This document shows positions 53,400 to 63,869 of a DNA stretch of 64,000 bases, in pieces (position 1 is the stretch's first letter; every line of letters begins with the position of its first letter). The DNA is taken from contig OX235277.1 in the NCBI GenBank assembly GCA_944472155.2, positions 34,916,804 through 34,980,803 on the forward strand. The letters are read 5' to 3'. The DNA is from Trichobilharzia szidati. Lineage: Eukaryota; Platyhelminthes; Trematoda; Strigeidida; Schistosomatidae. The position numbers and the translations under genes are program-made. The notes under the pieces were generated by a model. The model did not search any database. It was not told where the DNA came from and saw nothing but the letters and a program-made list of their open reading frames with translations.

Positions 53400-54640
53400 T
53401 TTATAATTGCAACGTGTGTTAGTTCATTTTCATTCCACTAGGTCCTCTGACAACACCTCCACTTGGCTCCATGAGTCCTCACATGATTTTACTTCCTGTT
53501 CACACAGTCTCCACCATGTTAACTATGAAGCGAGGTCTAACTCGTCATTTCTAATTCGGGCTGCATATTGAGGGGCTTGCGTGTGATGTCACTCCGCAGT
53601 CTATTCTGTGTATTTCATATTCATGTCCATTTCCTTCTCTGTATTCTTTGAGCAATAAATGGGTCGTTAGCTGGTATACTGTCAGAGTTCTTTGTCGCTT
53701 GTCCTTTCCAGCTGGTCACATGATCTTCAGTATTGCAGTTTTCTTCCAGGTATATTTTTTCAGTGATGTTGCCTAGTGTCTCCGACGTTTTCCTAACAAT
53801 CGCTGAGAAGCCATCCTTTGTAGCTTTGTTCTTCTGTTTCTAAGTGTTGAACTGAAATTCTGATATGTCTCTGGCTGCTTTGAAGACTGTCAAATCGATT
53901 TTATCGGTTTTATTTCCATCAGGCTGCGTCTCGACTTTCTTGATATCTAGCTGCAAACCAACGTCACTTTGTGTATATCCTTTTGGTTGAAAACGCTGCC
54001 TCAAATCAATTAATTACTGGCTCTGCGGAAGTTTGTGAAAAGAACTTCGTCTTTTGTAGAAGTCCTCTATCTTTTTTATTCTGAGTTGCTTTCAGGAGGG
54101 TGATATTGTATAGCTGCAAACTGCCTGCCTTTTGGGCTGAATCCTGCAGTCATGATTCTGAAGGATGTTGGTTCCCACTGAATGACAATCTTTGACACTG
54201 TTACTCACATTATGACAACTGTGCCATTAGCGTACCCGTTGTTATGGGTTGGGTGATCACAGGAGATTAATAACTCTCCAGTGAATTATTTAAACAGTTC
54301 ACAGCCATTCTATCCATTCCCACAGACTTCTAACACTTTCTATAGTGTATCTTCTTGATTGCTCTGCAGTTTCAGCAGCATCGCAATCTTCATAAACGGT
54401 TAGGGTATTCCATATCTTCATGCTTATTGTTTGCATCATATAAAGAAAATCTATCATCTGATTGGTATTTCGAAGGCTCTCACCCGCCGGTATCATCAGT
54501 TCTCCAATTAAGGAGTCTTTCTGCTTCCAGCCGAGAATAAGTGTATTTTTTCTGCACTTCAAAGTTTCCATAGCTATTGTAATGTTCGTTGCGTGGTTGA
54601 GTTTGCTAGCCACACATTCAACCTTGCTTCTTTTCAAACC
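53400..54640 (-). pseudogene. RTE-like ORF2 N-terminal (endonuclease) remnant, antisense
   Basis: The minus strand from 54637 has an open block with LILGWKQKDSLIGELMIPAG, like the ISE-x-W ... GELL-x-SG part of RTE endonucleases. Farther on, around 54180-54060, it reads RIMTAGFSPKGRQFAAIQYH then PPESNSE, close to the KASFKTKK...VIQCYAPTND motif. Many stops follow. It complements the other RTE fragments, which keep only the 3' half. Confidence 0.5.
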
Positions 54641-54839
54641 CTAGAACATGTTGTTAACTAAGCGAGATAATTTTGTCTAATATAAAAAATTGTTTACAAT
54701 CTTTGACATTGATAAATAGTCATGCAGTGCTTTTTTATTTAGTAGTTCTGCAGCCTGAACTAACTTTTCTTTCGACGGAAGCCTAAGTAATGCTTGCAAA
54801 AGAGTCATGCCAGTTTTCTCTGTGTCCTTCTAATTTTAG

Positions 54840-54914
54840 TAACTGCAGCATCGAATCAAGAAAAGTCGACAGGGGAACCACACGTGGAAGAGAGACGCAT
54901 TACAAAAGCTTTCG
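54840..54914 (+). CDS. Host membrane-protein gene, linker exon (75 nt)
   Basis: Flanked by TTCTAATTTTAG and GTGAGTGC, phase 1 to phase 1. It encodes VTAASNQEKSTGEPHVEERR then ITKAFG, a hydrophilic, charged linker suited to the stalk just outside the membrane. Confidence 0.65.
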
Positions 54915-55292
54915 GTGAGTGCATATATTAACGTATTTTAAATGTATACTTTACTATGAAAAATATTATCGCGTAGTAGAATTTGTGATATCGTGTATCT
55001 ACAGAAATTTTGCATTGTACAAACCATTAAATCTTGGTAGACAACATGAATGAATTGTAGTTGATACTTAAGAGAAAATGGTGATTTACTAACCTAATTT
55101 GGAACATATCTATGCATTGTATGTATGGAAGTTGTGCAAACCACAGAAAATTACAATTTCCATCATTTCACTCACTGTATATCTTGTTCATCAATAGTTC
55201 TTGTCGCCACTTAATTAACATAATGATCTTTCAGTCCTAGGAATGAATACGTTAGAAATTTAATGAATTCTTTTGTTTTTATTGCTTGTCAG

Positions 55293-55317
55293 ATTTGGAA
55301 ATCCCCTGGAAAGCAGT
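55293..55317 (+). CDS. Host membrane-protein gene, 25-nt micro-exon
   Basis: ATTGCTTGTCAG precedes and GTAAGTTCC follows. The 25 nt enter in phase 1 and leave in phase 2, encoding DLEIPWKA and two bases of the next codon. Inclusion puts the last exon in the frame that encodes a membrane anchor. Support is the good splice sites and the exact phase match; its size makes chance possible. Confidence 0.5.
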
Positions 55318-55354
55318 GTAAGTTCCCTATTTATTTTGGTCCTAGATGGTTTAT

Positions 55355-55560
55355 TAAGTTTGTAAGGCTGATTGAGAACTGACTACATTTGGAGAGATGC
55401 TGGAAACCAGGGAGTACTGGACAGCTGTTTCATCCGTGTTAGAGACTCTTTGGCAGTGTGAACCCGTGACCTCAACAGAGATCGAAACATGGATATTCAG
55501 GCTCATAGGCAAGCTCGTTGACCACTCAGTAGGTAGGACGGGACTTAGTTTTCATTGATT
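55355..55560 (-). repeat. Sm-alpha-like SINE, minus copy
   Basis: The minus strand gives GCCAAAGAGTCTCTAACACG, GATGAAACAGCTGTCCAG and TACTCCCTGGTTTCCAGC. A tRNA-like head (TGGTCAACGAGCTTGCC) lies at the right end. GAAAC is intact. Confidence 0.65.
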
Positions 55561-55754
55561 TCAACACCTGCTTATTTGCCTTATACTGCGGGGCCGCCAT
55601 CGAATTTTATCGGTGAGTATCTGTTGATGTGCCTAGCTTGGTAGCCTGTTGCTGCTCGTGACTTCTCTCTAGAATCGTGGGAAAATTCATTATGTATTCG
55701 GTCATTATTGAACATTAGATTAATTTTCAGTTGTTTGTATGCAGAGATAATTGT

Positions 55755-55865
55755 TGCGTTTGTGAAGAGTTTCAAACAAGGCATGAACAGTTGTCCAGTC
55801 CTCCATGGTTCCCGGTGATTATCTAACCGAAGTCGCTTTGTGTTCAATCTTGTAATCAATCAAAT
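55755..55865 (+). repeat. Sm-alpha-like SINE, hammerhead and 3' part
   Basis: GTGAAGAGTTTCAAACAAGG, ACAGTTGTCCAGTCCTCCAT and CCGAAGTCGCTTTGTGTTC follow the usual order; no head. Confidence 0.5.
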
Positions 55866-57012
55866 CTCTGCAAGCCAACAATTTAAAATGTTTTAAGTTT
55901 CTTGGTTTCGTTAATAGAATTTGTTACACAATTCCTACGATTTACACTCTAATCAAGTGACGTGATTACTAAATGGTAGTCAACTTGTCAAACTATTCCA
56001 CTGTTTTGCATGTCATGTCTTTAGTAAGTATCATGGGGAAGCTATATGTCTCATTGTAAAATGAAGATAGCATAGACTTTTCTTGTAAGATTTAAGCCGT
56101 TGCCAACTTTAAGTCGCTGTTTGAAAAGTCCAAAAGTGAATAAAAATGTCATGCAATACTTTTCGAGTTATAAGAGCTTGTAAATACATCATATATCATT
56201 TTGATCATGAAGAAAAGCCATCAAGACATTACGGAGAAAGGAAACAATGAGTGACATCGAATCAGAATTACATAATGATTAGAAGATGGTTGTGTAATAT
56301 GTAAAACAGTTTTTAATGTGGACAGATATGAACTAAATGAAGTATTTGGTTTCATAACTGGGAAGGGAACGAAAGAAAAATCGCCTAAGGATCCTGACAG
56401 AGATGAATCCACAGAAATCTAGAAGTTGAACTTATTACTTTTAAACATTTAGCGCTGGATTCGCGAAGTCAGAACCACACACTGGCTTTTGTAGATTTAT
56501 TTTCCCCCTGTGTATGGCTTTGAATGATTAGTCAGTTGTGATATTGTGACGGGTGTTGATGAGATGTTCAATTGTAGCGCTTTTAATTTAACCAGAGGGC
56601 TATTTTGCAGCCACGTTGGATAGTGTTCACTAACTCATTTTAAAAAAGTACGCTCATGTAACGACCTATTTACCTAGCTGCACAGTGGAGTAGTCGTATG
56701 CTCAAATTAGTTGTTCTAATCGTTCTTATCGTCCTTAGGTGGCCACTAATATTTTGTTAAGGTTCATTACTTTGCATGCATTCATAAGTTATCCTAAAAT
56801 GTTTACTAAAAGATACAAATTCTTTCAGACGTCACTGAGGCATAATAGCAACCGGCATATCATATGATACTAGTTATTTTGTCCTATTATAATCAGCCAG
56901 TGGGGAATTCAAAACTGACGTTAAAAGACAGTAATTATTTCATTTATTCTCCTAACAGTAAACAAACATTTTCTCTTCTTTTTTATTTTCCCTCCTCCTT
57001 TTCATCATCTAG
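55866..57012. other. Last intron; no other feature seen
   Basis: No repeat is clearly recognised between the SINE and the final exon. A minus frame at 56221-56412 is not supported. Confidence 0.35.
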
Positions 57013-57085
57013 ATTGGTCGGGGCAACTTTTGTGGTTCTCGGTTTATGCGTCTGTAGAGTCTTTTATAGTTTCATCAAAGGTTGA
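57013..57085 (+). CDS. Host membrane-protein gene, last exon with transmembrane anchor
   Basis: A long pyrimidine tract and CATCATCTAG precede it. In phase 2 it reads (V)LVGATFVVLGLCVCRVFYSF then IKG-stop. This is an approximately 20-residue hydrophobic helix followed by a very short basic cytoplasmic end, consistent with a single-pass type I protein. The six exons total 756 nt, exactly 252 codons with the stop. If the micro-exon is skipped the same DNA reads in another frame to a stop at 57108-57110 (DWSGQLLWFSVYASVESFIV and on). The protein may be an adhesion-type receptor; no family was identified. Confidence 0.6.
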
Positions 57086-58059
57086 TATATATACGTGTCA
57101 AGCATCTTAAAACACACAAAGTTTTGTAACTAATCAATTACTGACTTCTTCTTTTGTATAAAACAATCACAGTGTACTCACCCATAATTTTTTTCGCTCA
57201 ATTTTTATTATTTACAAATATGTTTTTTTGTTGAGAAAATGTACAAAGTTTTCTCCTTTCTGTAAGACATTTAATTCTTACAGAATCTGTGTATAAATAT
57301 CACTGTATTATTGCAGTAAATGTTCACAAACAAATCAACATTCGCTGTGAATAGTAATGCATTTATTTGACGTTTATAATTCTATTTTTCTACGAAATTT
57401 TTGGAATATGAAAAATTGTGCTTTAGAAAGTAAATCAAAATTATGAATATGTTGACTGACGCATGATATCAACAGGAGACACAGAATGCTTTTCATATAA
57501 TCAGAAGACAAGAATTGTAACCTCTGATTGTGTAGATCTCATTGGATGTCGATAAAGGAGAATGACTATTTGAAGCATCTTAAGTGAACCTATAGATGGA
57601 GGCTACAGTGGTTATGGTGATCCAATCAGGTGGTATTACTTTATCCAGTAGGACAAGTATGGTGTGTGTAGACTACTGAAAAGCATATGTTTAAGTTGTG
57701 TATAGTGCAACTTAGTTTCACAGAAGTGACATGAACAGATTGATCAAAGTTGTGACAATAAAAGGAGGAAGAAATTAAAAGCTTAGATACTCTTTTCAAA
57801 ATGAAATTTACCTATACAGTGGTAAAATTACATTTTTAAAAAGTGTGAATTATTTTGTGAAGAACTAATTTTCTTACTACTCAATTTTCTATTGATTTAA
57901 TCTAATAAAACGCGTGTTATAACATATTCCATTAAACGATTTATGAATTTGTGTTATCCTTTTTTTCTTGCTAAAATTGCATGGATTTTTCAAAACTTAA
58001 TGGATTGAAGTGTGACAGAATTACACAAAAGAGAGTGAGAGGAATAAGACTAGTTATTG
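57086..58059. other. Downstream of the host gene; no gene seen
   Basis: This should contain the 3' untranslated region and polyadenylation site. No perfect AATAAA with context was singled out; the sequence is simply AT-rich. Confidence 0.35.
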
Positions 58060-58175
58060 TCTTAGGGTATCACTGAACTAGGGATGAGAAACTGCTACCG
58101 GAGTAGATTTGAATTATAGTACTTTAGACTGATGACCTGATATTCTACCAGCTGTACTATGAAAATCACACCTCG
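58060..58175 (-). repeat. Possible decayed tRNA-like SINE head
   Basis: On the minus strand TAGTACAGCTGGTAGAATAT and TCAGGTCATCAGTCTAAAG resemble a tRNA A box and variable region, with AATTCAAATCT as a poor B box. Weak. Confidence 0.3.
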
Positions 58176-58519
58176 AAAATATCATTATTGCTTTGGAATA
58201 AACGTTGGTTATGATCGGCTGTCATATGAATCTGTGAAGCCTTAATATTATTACCTCTAAAGAAATAAGACTGTTGATAAGTATAACGTCGTCTGAAATA
58301 AAATATAATGGTTCTAATTCTGGATCTTCCACACAGAAAGTGTGGACTGATGTGACAATGATATTGACTGAGCTCGCATGCATCCTAATTGTTGATGTCC
58401 AGATGCACTAATAATCGCGGAATACTTAAGTATCATTATTTGGTGTTGTGAAAATCCACATTATAAAATCTTGAAACACCACGATCCATTGGTGTTAAAA
58501 GAGGTGGCATTCAGTGAAG

Positions 58520-58659
58520 AGTTATATTTTTTCAGCCATATCATTCACACCGAAAAGTGTAACTGTCCACTGAAAACCTTTTCTTCTATATGGCTTAACT
58601 GGGACTACTAAGCTTATGCGAACTCCGTAAGCCCACTGTCGCCTTCTGGAGCATTGTCC
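58520..58659 (+). pseudogene. PLE endonuclease remnant, left part of a split target
   Basis: AACTCCGTAAGCCCACTGTC, then GCCTTCTGGAGCATTGTCC match the uninterrupted PLE remnant at about 63508-63543. The match resumes after the RTE insertion at 59633. Confidence 0.65.
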
Positions 58660-59632
58660 TGTCTGTCTGTCTGTCTGTCAGGATTCAACATAGAACTTGG
58701 CACCGAAGTGCAGCAGTTCCAGTTGCCACGTTCCAAATACCACACAAAGCTAGACAAGAAAATCAGTGGAGAGAATCAATAGAGTTTTGACAAGTATAAG
58801 AGTGAAACAGAATGAGTAATGGTAGAGACGAATATGAAAGATTACAGAGACTGAATACATCTGCGTAAGCCATTGACAACGATTTTGAGCCATGTCACCT
58901 ATTGTTTCCAGCCTTCATTGATTCTTAGAGTCCCGAGGGCCCCAACCCGGAAGTCTGCATCTCCCTCCCTACCTGACTCAGTTTAACTGTCAGGGGTTTC
59001 ATGGATTGATTGATGCCATGTTTTTGTTTGGCCACCACTTACTCTTTTCCAACCTGCACCTATATCAGCTAGTAATGCCGGTCGGGGGAGACGATGGTTA
59101 GGCATGCGCAGCACTTGACCTAGCCATCTCAATCTATGTAACTTTATAGCCTCTTCGAGTGATTTTCCCTCTTTGCCCAACACTCTACGCCTAACGCCAA
59201 CATTACTTACCTTATTATGCCACCTAACGCGACAGAGAGATCGTAAACATCTGTGGTCAAAAACAGACAACCTTTTCATGTCTTCAACTCGTATTGGCCA
59301 TGTTTCAGAGCCATAGAGAAGGATGGAGCGAACTGCTGAGCAGTACACACGTCTCTTGGTTGATAGCCGGATTTCACGCCTACGCCAGAGATGGTGTAAC
59401 TTAGCGAAACTGGCTCGAGCGTTTTGGATCCATGCTGAGATTTAGTCACCAATCAATCCGTTTGTGCTGATACACCTTCCCAAATAGGTGAAGTGATCAA
59501 CATGTTGTATCACTTCAATCCCTATCACTAAGCTAGGAGTTGACGTAGTCCAGTCCTGTAGCAGCATCTTGCATTTTACAGGGGCGAATCGCATGCCAAA
59601 CATACGAAGATTGCTGCTCAAGGTGTTCAGAA
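58660..59632 (-). mobile_element. RTE-like retrotransposon copy A, 5'-truncated, with target-site duplication
   Basis: The minus strand carries, after a shared premature stop near 59442, [55 protein letters not shown] and [10 protein letters not shown] (ORF end at 58983). Upstream of the stop are RMFGMRFAPVKCKMLLQDW and DHFTYLGRCISTNGLIGD. The 3' end is a (TGTC)n tract at 58660-58678. GAGCATTGTCC is repeated at 58649-58659 and 59633-59643. The RT domain proper is missing through 5' truncation. Confidence 0.85.
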
Positions 59633-59665
59633 GAGCATTGTCCAACGTGTTAGGAAAAAATAATC
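59633..59665 (+). pseudogene. PLE endonuclease remnant, right part of the split target
   Basis: GAGCATTGTCCAACGTGTTA continues with GGAAAAAATAATCGTAA and matches 63533-63565. Homology ends at about 59665. Confidence 0.6.
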
Positions 59666-60049
59666 GTAATTTATTGTCTTACTCTGCATTGGCTTCCTAT
59701 AGTTAGAAAACTGAGTAGACAGGTAGATATTACCAAGGATTTGGAGAAACAAAATTCTACGTTTTAAGACTAATAACAACAATAATAATAAGGGATTTAT
59801 TCTAGAATCAATGTGTTTACATACAGCACAGAATTTTCCAGTATATTTCAGTTGCAAAATACATACAGTTCCTTCATGGTCCCTAATTAAAACAGTATAG
59901 CGAAGTACATTGAGTGAAACTGTCTTCATGTATCTGAAGTAATCTGCAAACATCTACGATGTTATCCTTCATTTCCCTGCAGAAATTTTCTACACTTCAT
60001 TGACAACAAATGCAAGTGCACGTGATTTCATGCAGTGATCCAGAAACAC
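59666..60049. other. No gene; (AAT)n near 59773
   Basis: An ATAATAATAA tract lies near 59773-59790. No coding sequence recognised. Confidence 0.35.
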
Positions 60050-60215
60050 AGTGGATAGGACTCTCGCCGATCATGCACATGATCTGTGGTTTGATCCCCT
60101 GCCGACGCACACCCGATATCTATGGTCGGCCTGCAAAATTTGGGCTACCGATATCCATGCTGAAAGTTCCATACTTGTACTGAAAATACGGTGTGGCATC
60201 AAGCTGTAACCAAAA
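60050..60215 (+). repeat. tRNA-headed SINE (family 2), plus copy
   Basis: ACACAGTGGATAGGACTCTC, GGTTTGATCCCCTG, ACCCGATATCTATGGTCGG and AAATACGGTGTGGCATC lead to an A-rich end. The B box carries a T for C change. Confidence 0.8.
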
Positions 60216-61387
60216 AAACATAATTCTATGGTTAAAGCAGTAAGCAATGGAAACGAGGTTGCTTGTCAGTTATGCTGGCCCCAAATTTATGTAGCCCAAC
60301 GATTTAAGTAGGCGCTGAGAAGGCTTAAAGCATTACTTGTTACCTCAAGTTATTAGCACAAGTTCGAAATCAATCGCGGAGAAATATTTATATCAATACC
60401 ACTTACAATCCACGTCTTTTTCACATAGCCTGCCTTTCACTTATTAGATGGATAGCTAACAGGGTACTGGAGAAGAAACCATGCTTCTGCAGTCTCTACA
60501 GTAAGTGTTTAGAATTCATAAAATTCATCTTCAAGACAAGAAGAACAGGAATATCAGTATAAAAAATAGAAATTTTATCTCGAGTTTTCCCTTTAGTCAC
60601 AGACAGCCTACAATATAGACAGAATCGCTGAAATAAGAGTATATACTTCTTATTACACTAAAATTAAACATAAAAACGGAATTTTCAGGGAACCAAAGTG
60701 ACTGAAATGCGGTTTCATAGTCAATACAAATGAAAAGAAGGGAAAATAGTTACAGTTCTTTTAATTTTGAAAGAGGATTTGAGAAGTCGTAACGAATAGT
60801 TTAAGGATAAAAACTAATCAACTAGTAAAGTACAGGAGAAATGTTTGTAAGATAATGTGAAGCGAATTAAGTGATTTAAGATCAGTCGGTGTGAAACCGC
60901 TCATCATCATAATAATGGTAATAGAAAACAGGAAGCACTATTCTATAGTAAGCAGAATAAATGTCACCAGGTTAAAATGAGATTAATCGCGATTTCTTTC
61001 TGTATTCAGCATTTAGATTAAAGCTGCTTTATAGCAATAGATTCAGCGAAATTCACTGAAACTTCACTTCGGTCGTGTTTCCTTTCCTTTTCTTCCGAAT
61101 CCTCCTCATAAAATGATCGAAAGTAACAGCTCACAAGTTATGCTTTTTGATTAGACGAATATTTTCTAGTTTGATGTAATACAACTCATACAGTTCAGGT
61201 TTATTTGAGAAGATAGGATAAAAACAAAGTCTTTATTAACTATTTTATATTATATAGCTTTTATTTTCTATTCCACTGTTTCACAACTCAGTTAAAGATG
61301 AAGTCACCTCTTATTCTACTGGCTGGTTTCAAAACTGAAATACTCGGTATGACGACCTACTTCTCCATGGTGATATATTCTATCCCT
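60216..61387. other. No gene seen
   Basis: AT-rich, no coherent frame or recognised repeat. Confidence 0.4.
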
Positions 61388-61401
61388 GACTTTGGACTTC
61401 T

Positions 61402-62948
61402 GTCTGTCTGTCAGGATTCAACATAGAACCTGGCACCGAAGTGCAGCAGTTCCAGTTGCCACGTTCCAAATACCACACAAAGCTAGACAAGAAAATGAGT
61501 GAAGAGAATCAATAGAGTTTTGACAAGTATAAGAGTGAATCAGAATGGGCAATGGTAGAGACGAATATGAAAGATTACAGAGACTGAATACATCTGCGTA
61601 AGCCATTGACAACGATTTTGAGCCATGTCACCTATTGTTTCCAGCCTTCATTGATTCTTAGAGTCCCGAGGGCCCCAACCCGGAAGTCTGCATCTCCCTC
61701 CCTACCTGACTCAGTTTAACTGTCAGGGGTTTCATGGATTGATTGATGCCATGTTTTTGTTTGGCCACCACTTACTCTTTTCCAACCTGCACCTATATCA
61801 GCTAGTAATGCCGGTCGGGGGAGACGATGGTTAGGCATGCGCAGCACTTGACCTAGCCATCTCAATCTATGTAACTTTATAGCCTCTTCGAGTGATTTTC
61901 CCTCTTTGCCCAACACTCTACGCCTAACGCCAACATTACTTACCTTATTATGCCACCTAACGCGACAGAGAGATCGTAAACATCTGTGGTCAAAAACAGA
62001 CAACCTTTTCATGTCTTCAACTCGTATTGGCCATGTTTCAGAGCCATAGAGAAGGATGGAGCGAACTGCTGAGCAGTACACACGTCTCTTGGTTGATAGC
62101 CGGATTTCACGCCTACGCCAGAGATGGTGTAACTTAGCGAAACTGGCTCGAGCGTTTTGGATCCATGCTGAGATTTAGTCACCAATCAATCCGTTTGTGC
62201 TGATACACCTTCCCAAATAGGTGAAGTGGTCAACATGTTGTATCACTTCACTCCCTATCACTAAGCTAGGAGTTGACGTAGTCCAGTCCTGTAGCAGCAT
62301 CTTACATTTCACAGGGGCGAATTACATGCCAAACATATGAAGATTGTTGCTCAAGGTGTTCAGAAGACTGCATTTTGTCAGCATCCTCCCCTAACAGGAC
62401 TATGTCGTCTGCATATTCTAAGTCCATTAGTCTATTCCCTGGTAACAGGTCGATTCCTAAGTCGTTAAGTTCAGTTAAGGATACTTCCACTAGCATATCT
62501 GTGATGGAGTTAATCAGAAATGGGGAAAGTGAACATCCCTGACGGACACCACTGGTTGTTATCAATTCAGATGACAATTCCCCATAAGCCCTTACACGGC
62601 TACGTGAGTTTGAGTAGAGTGCCTTGATTAGTGCAATATACTTTCTTGGAACTCCCTTCACAGTCAAACATTGCTATAGTACCTTTCGATCCACGGAGTC
62701 GAAGGCCGCCTTCAAGTCAAGAAATACGGCAATTGTTGGACGCCTGAAAGTGTGTCTATGTTCTAGGATTTGTCGGAGAGTGAAGATATGATCTATGCAC
62801 CCTCTACCTGGCCTAAAGCCCGCTTGATTTTCCCTCGTTTGTTCCTCCCGAGTTCGGCTTAGTCTGTTCATGATTACTGAGCCTAGGATTTTAGAGACTA
62901 TGCTCGTAAGGCTGATTCCTCTATGATTATCACATGAGGACTTATCTC
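61402..62948 (-). mobile_element. RTE-like retrotransposon copy B, 5'-truncated, with 14-bp target-site duplication
   Basis: This is a longer relative of copy A. The minus strand reads KSSCDNHRGISLTSIVSKIL, GFRPGRGCIDHIFTLRQILE and AVFLDLKAAFDSVDRKVL. A TAG stop near 62674 follows, then QCLTVKGVPRKYIALIKALY, TSGVRQGCSLSPFLI and LEYADDIVLLGEDADKM. A frame break comes next, then the same C-terminal domain as copy A (ORF end at 61716). The catalytic YADD is intact. The (TGTC)n tail is at 61401-61412. GACTTTGGACTTCT occurs at 61388-61401 and 62949-62962, flanking the insert. The open frame beyond 62948 is flanking DNA. Confidence 0.87.
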
Positions 62949-63057
62949 GACTTTGGACTTCTTCTGGTACGTCACCTAATGGGTAGGAAAACAAAGTATA
63001 CACTGAATTCAGTTGCATCTCATGAAATTATGTACAGCGTGATTAGACACATTTTTG

Positions 63058-63290
63058 AAGATTGATCACGAACTAACTTTAGTTAGAGACCCACTGAAAA
63101 CCAAAGGATACTGGACAGCTATTTTGTCCTACTTTAGGAATCATTAATGTTACAATCCTGTGAGCTCGCAAGGACTCGAACTCAGGGCTAATAGGTTAAA
63201 AGGCGAACCAGTATACCGCTAAGACTACAGGACAGAGTTCAGTGGCCTGTTAATTCTCACTTCTGACAGTCTGTGATATATGGCACGATC
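63058..63290 (-). repeat. Sm-alpha-like SINE, long minus copy with tRNA-like head
   Basis: The 3' end GATCACGAACTAACTTTAG and the hammerhead block (ACTGGACAGCTATTTTGTCC) lie left of the head (GAGCTCGCAAGGACTCGAAC). The 5' end TCACAGACTGTCAGAAGTG (minus strand) is at the right. The core boxes are mutated. Confidence 0.65.
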
Positions 63291-63439
63291 TCCAGCCAAT
63301 CAATGTCGCCTGCAAGTATTTCTCCTCACATTAACTAGTAGGAACTCGATAGTCACTGGTTCCAACTAGAAATTCAGGCAGTTTCAGCTTGTGGTCATTT
63401 GCTAGTTACCAGAAGAATACTTATGTTCTGTAATTATAA
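63291..63439. other. Spacer
   Basis: No feature recognised. Confidence 0.3.
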
Positions 63440-63770
63440 CGCAGATGGAGGATAAGCTATTTATAAGTATTACTGTTCATGTGGAGACAGTTATATAGGT
63501 ATAACGACTCCGTAAGCCCACTGTCGCCTTCTGGAGCATTGTCCAACGTGGTAGGGGAAAATAATCGTAAAGTAAATCATGTATTCCCCATCGGTACACT
63601 CAGAGCGCAAGACTGACAAAACTCCAGGTTTTACAATTCTATACAGGGTGCCATTTCAACTCTCTAGGTTAATTTATCTTCGGTTGCTAAGCATATATGA
63701 GGCAGCTGCAATAAAGATGTTTTAACCCGGTCTCTGTATTCAGAAAATGTTTGCCCGATTTCTGTCCCTC
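63440..63770 (+). pseudogene. Penelope-like GIY-YIG endonuclease remnant (uninterrupted target relative)
   Basis: The + strand reads YKYYCSCGDSYIGITT, a stop, LLEHCPTW, a stop, then after a decayed stretch FTILYRVPFQLSRLIYLRLL and SIYEAAAIKMF. CSCG...SYIG and EHCPTW are the GIY-YIG core. It has several stops and is a dead fragment. Its 63508-63565 part is the intact version of the site that RTE copy A split at 58.66/59.63 kb. Confidence 0.72.
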
Positions 63771-63869
63771 CATTGTCTTTCACCCCAACCTAAAGTAGTT
63801 ATCTCTCTCATCTACACCAGATAATTGTAAATATTATCTTATTTTATTTGTAATGAAAAACAAAACGAT

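Noticed and set aside
58660..58680. (TGTC)n tract as an independent microsatellite or CRISPR-like repeat
   Set aside because: It is the 3' tail of the RTE-like element, also present at the end of copy B; no spacer-repeat structure exists.
62674..63018. Upstream end of the 62674-63018 frame as part of the RT
   Set aside because: The 14-bp target duplication at 62949-62962 shows that residues encoded beyond 62948 come from flanking DNA.
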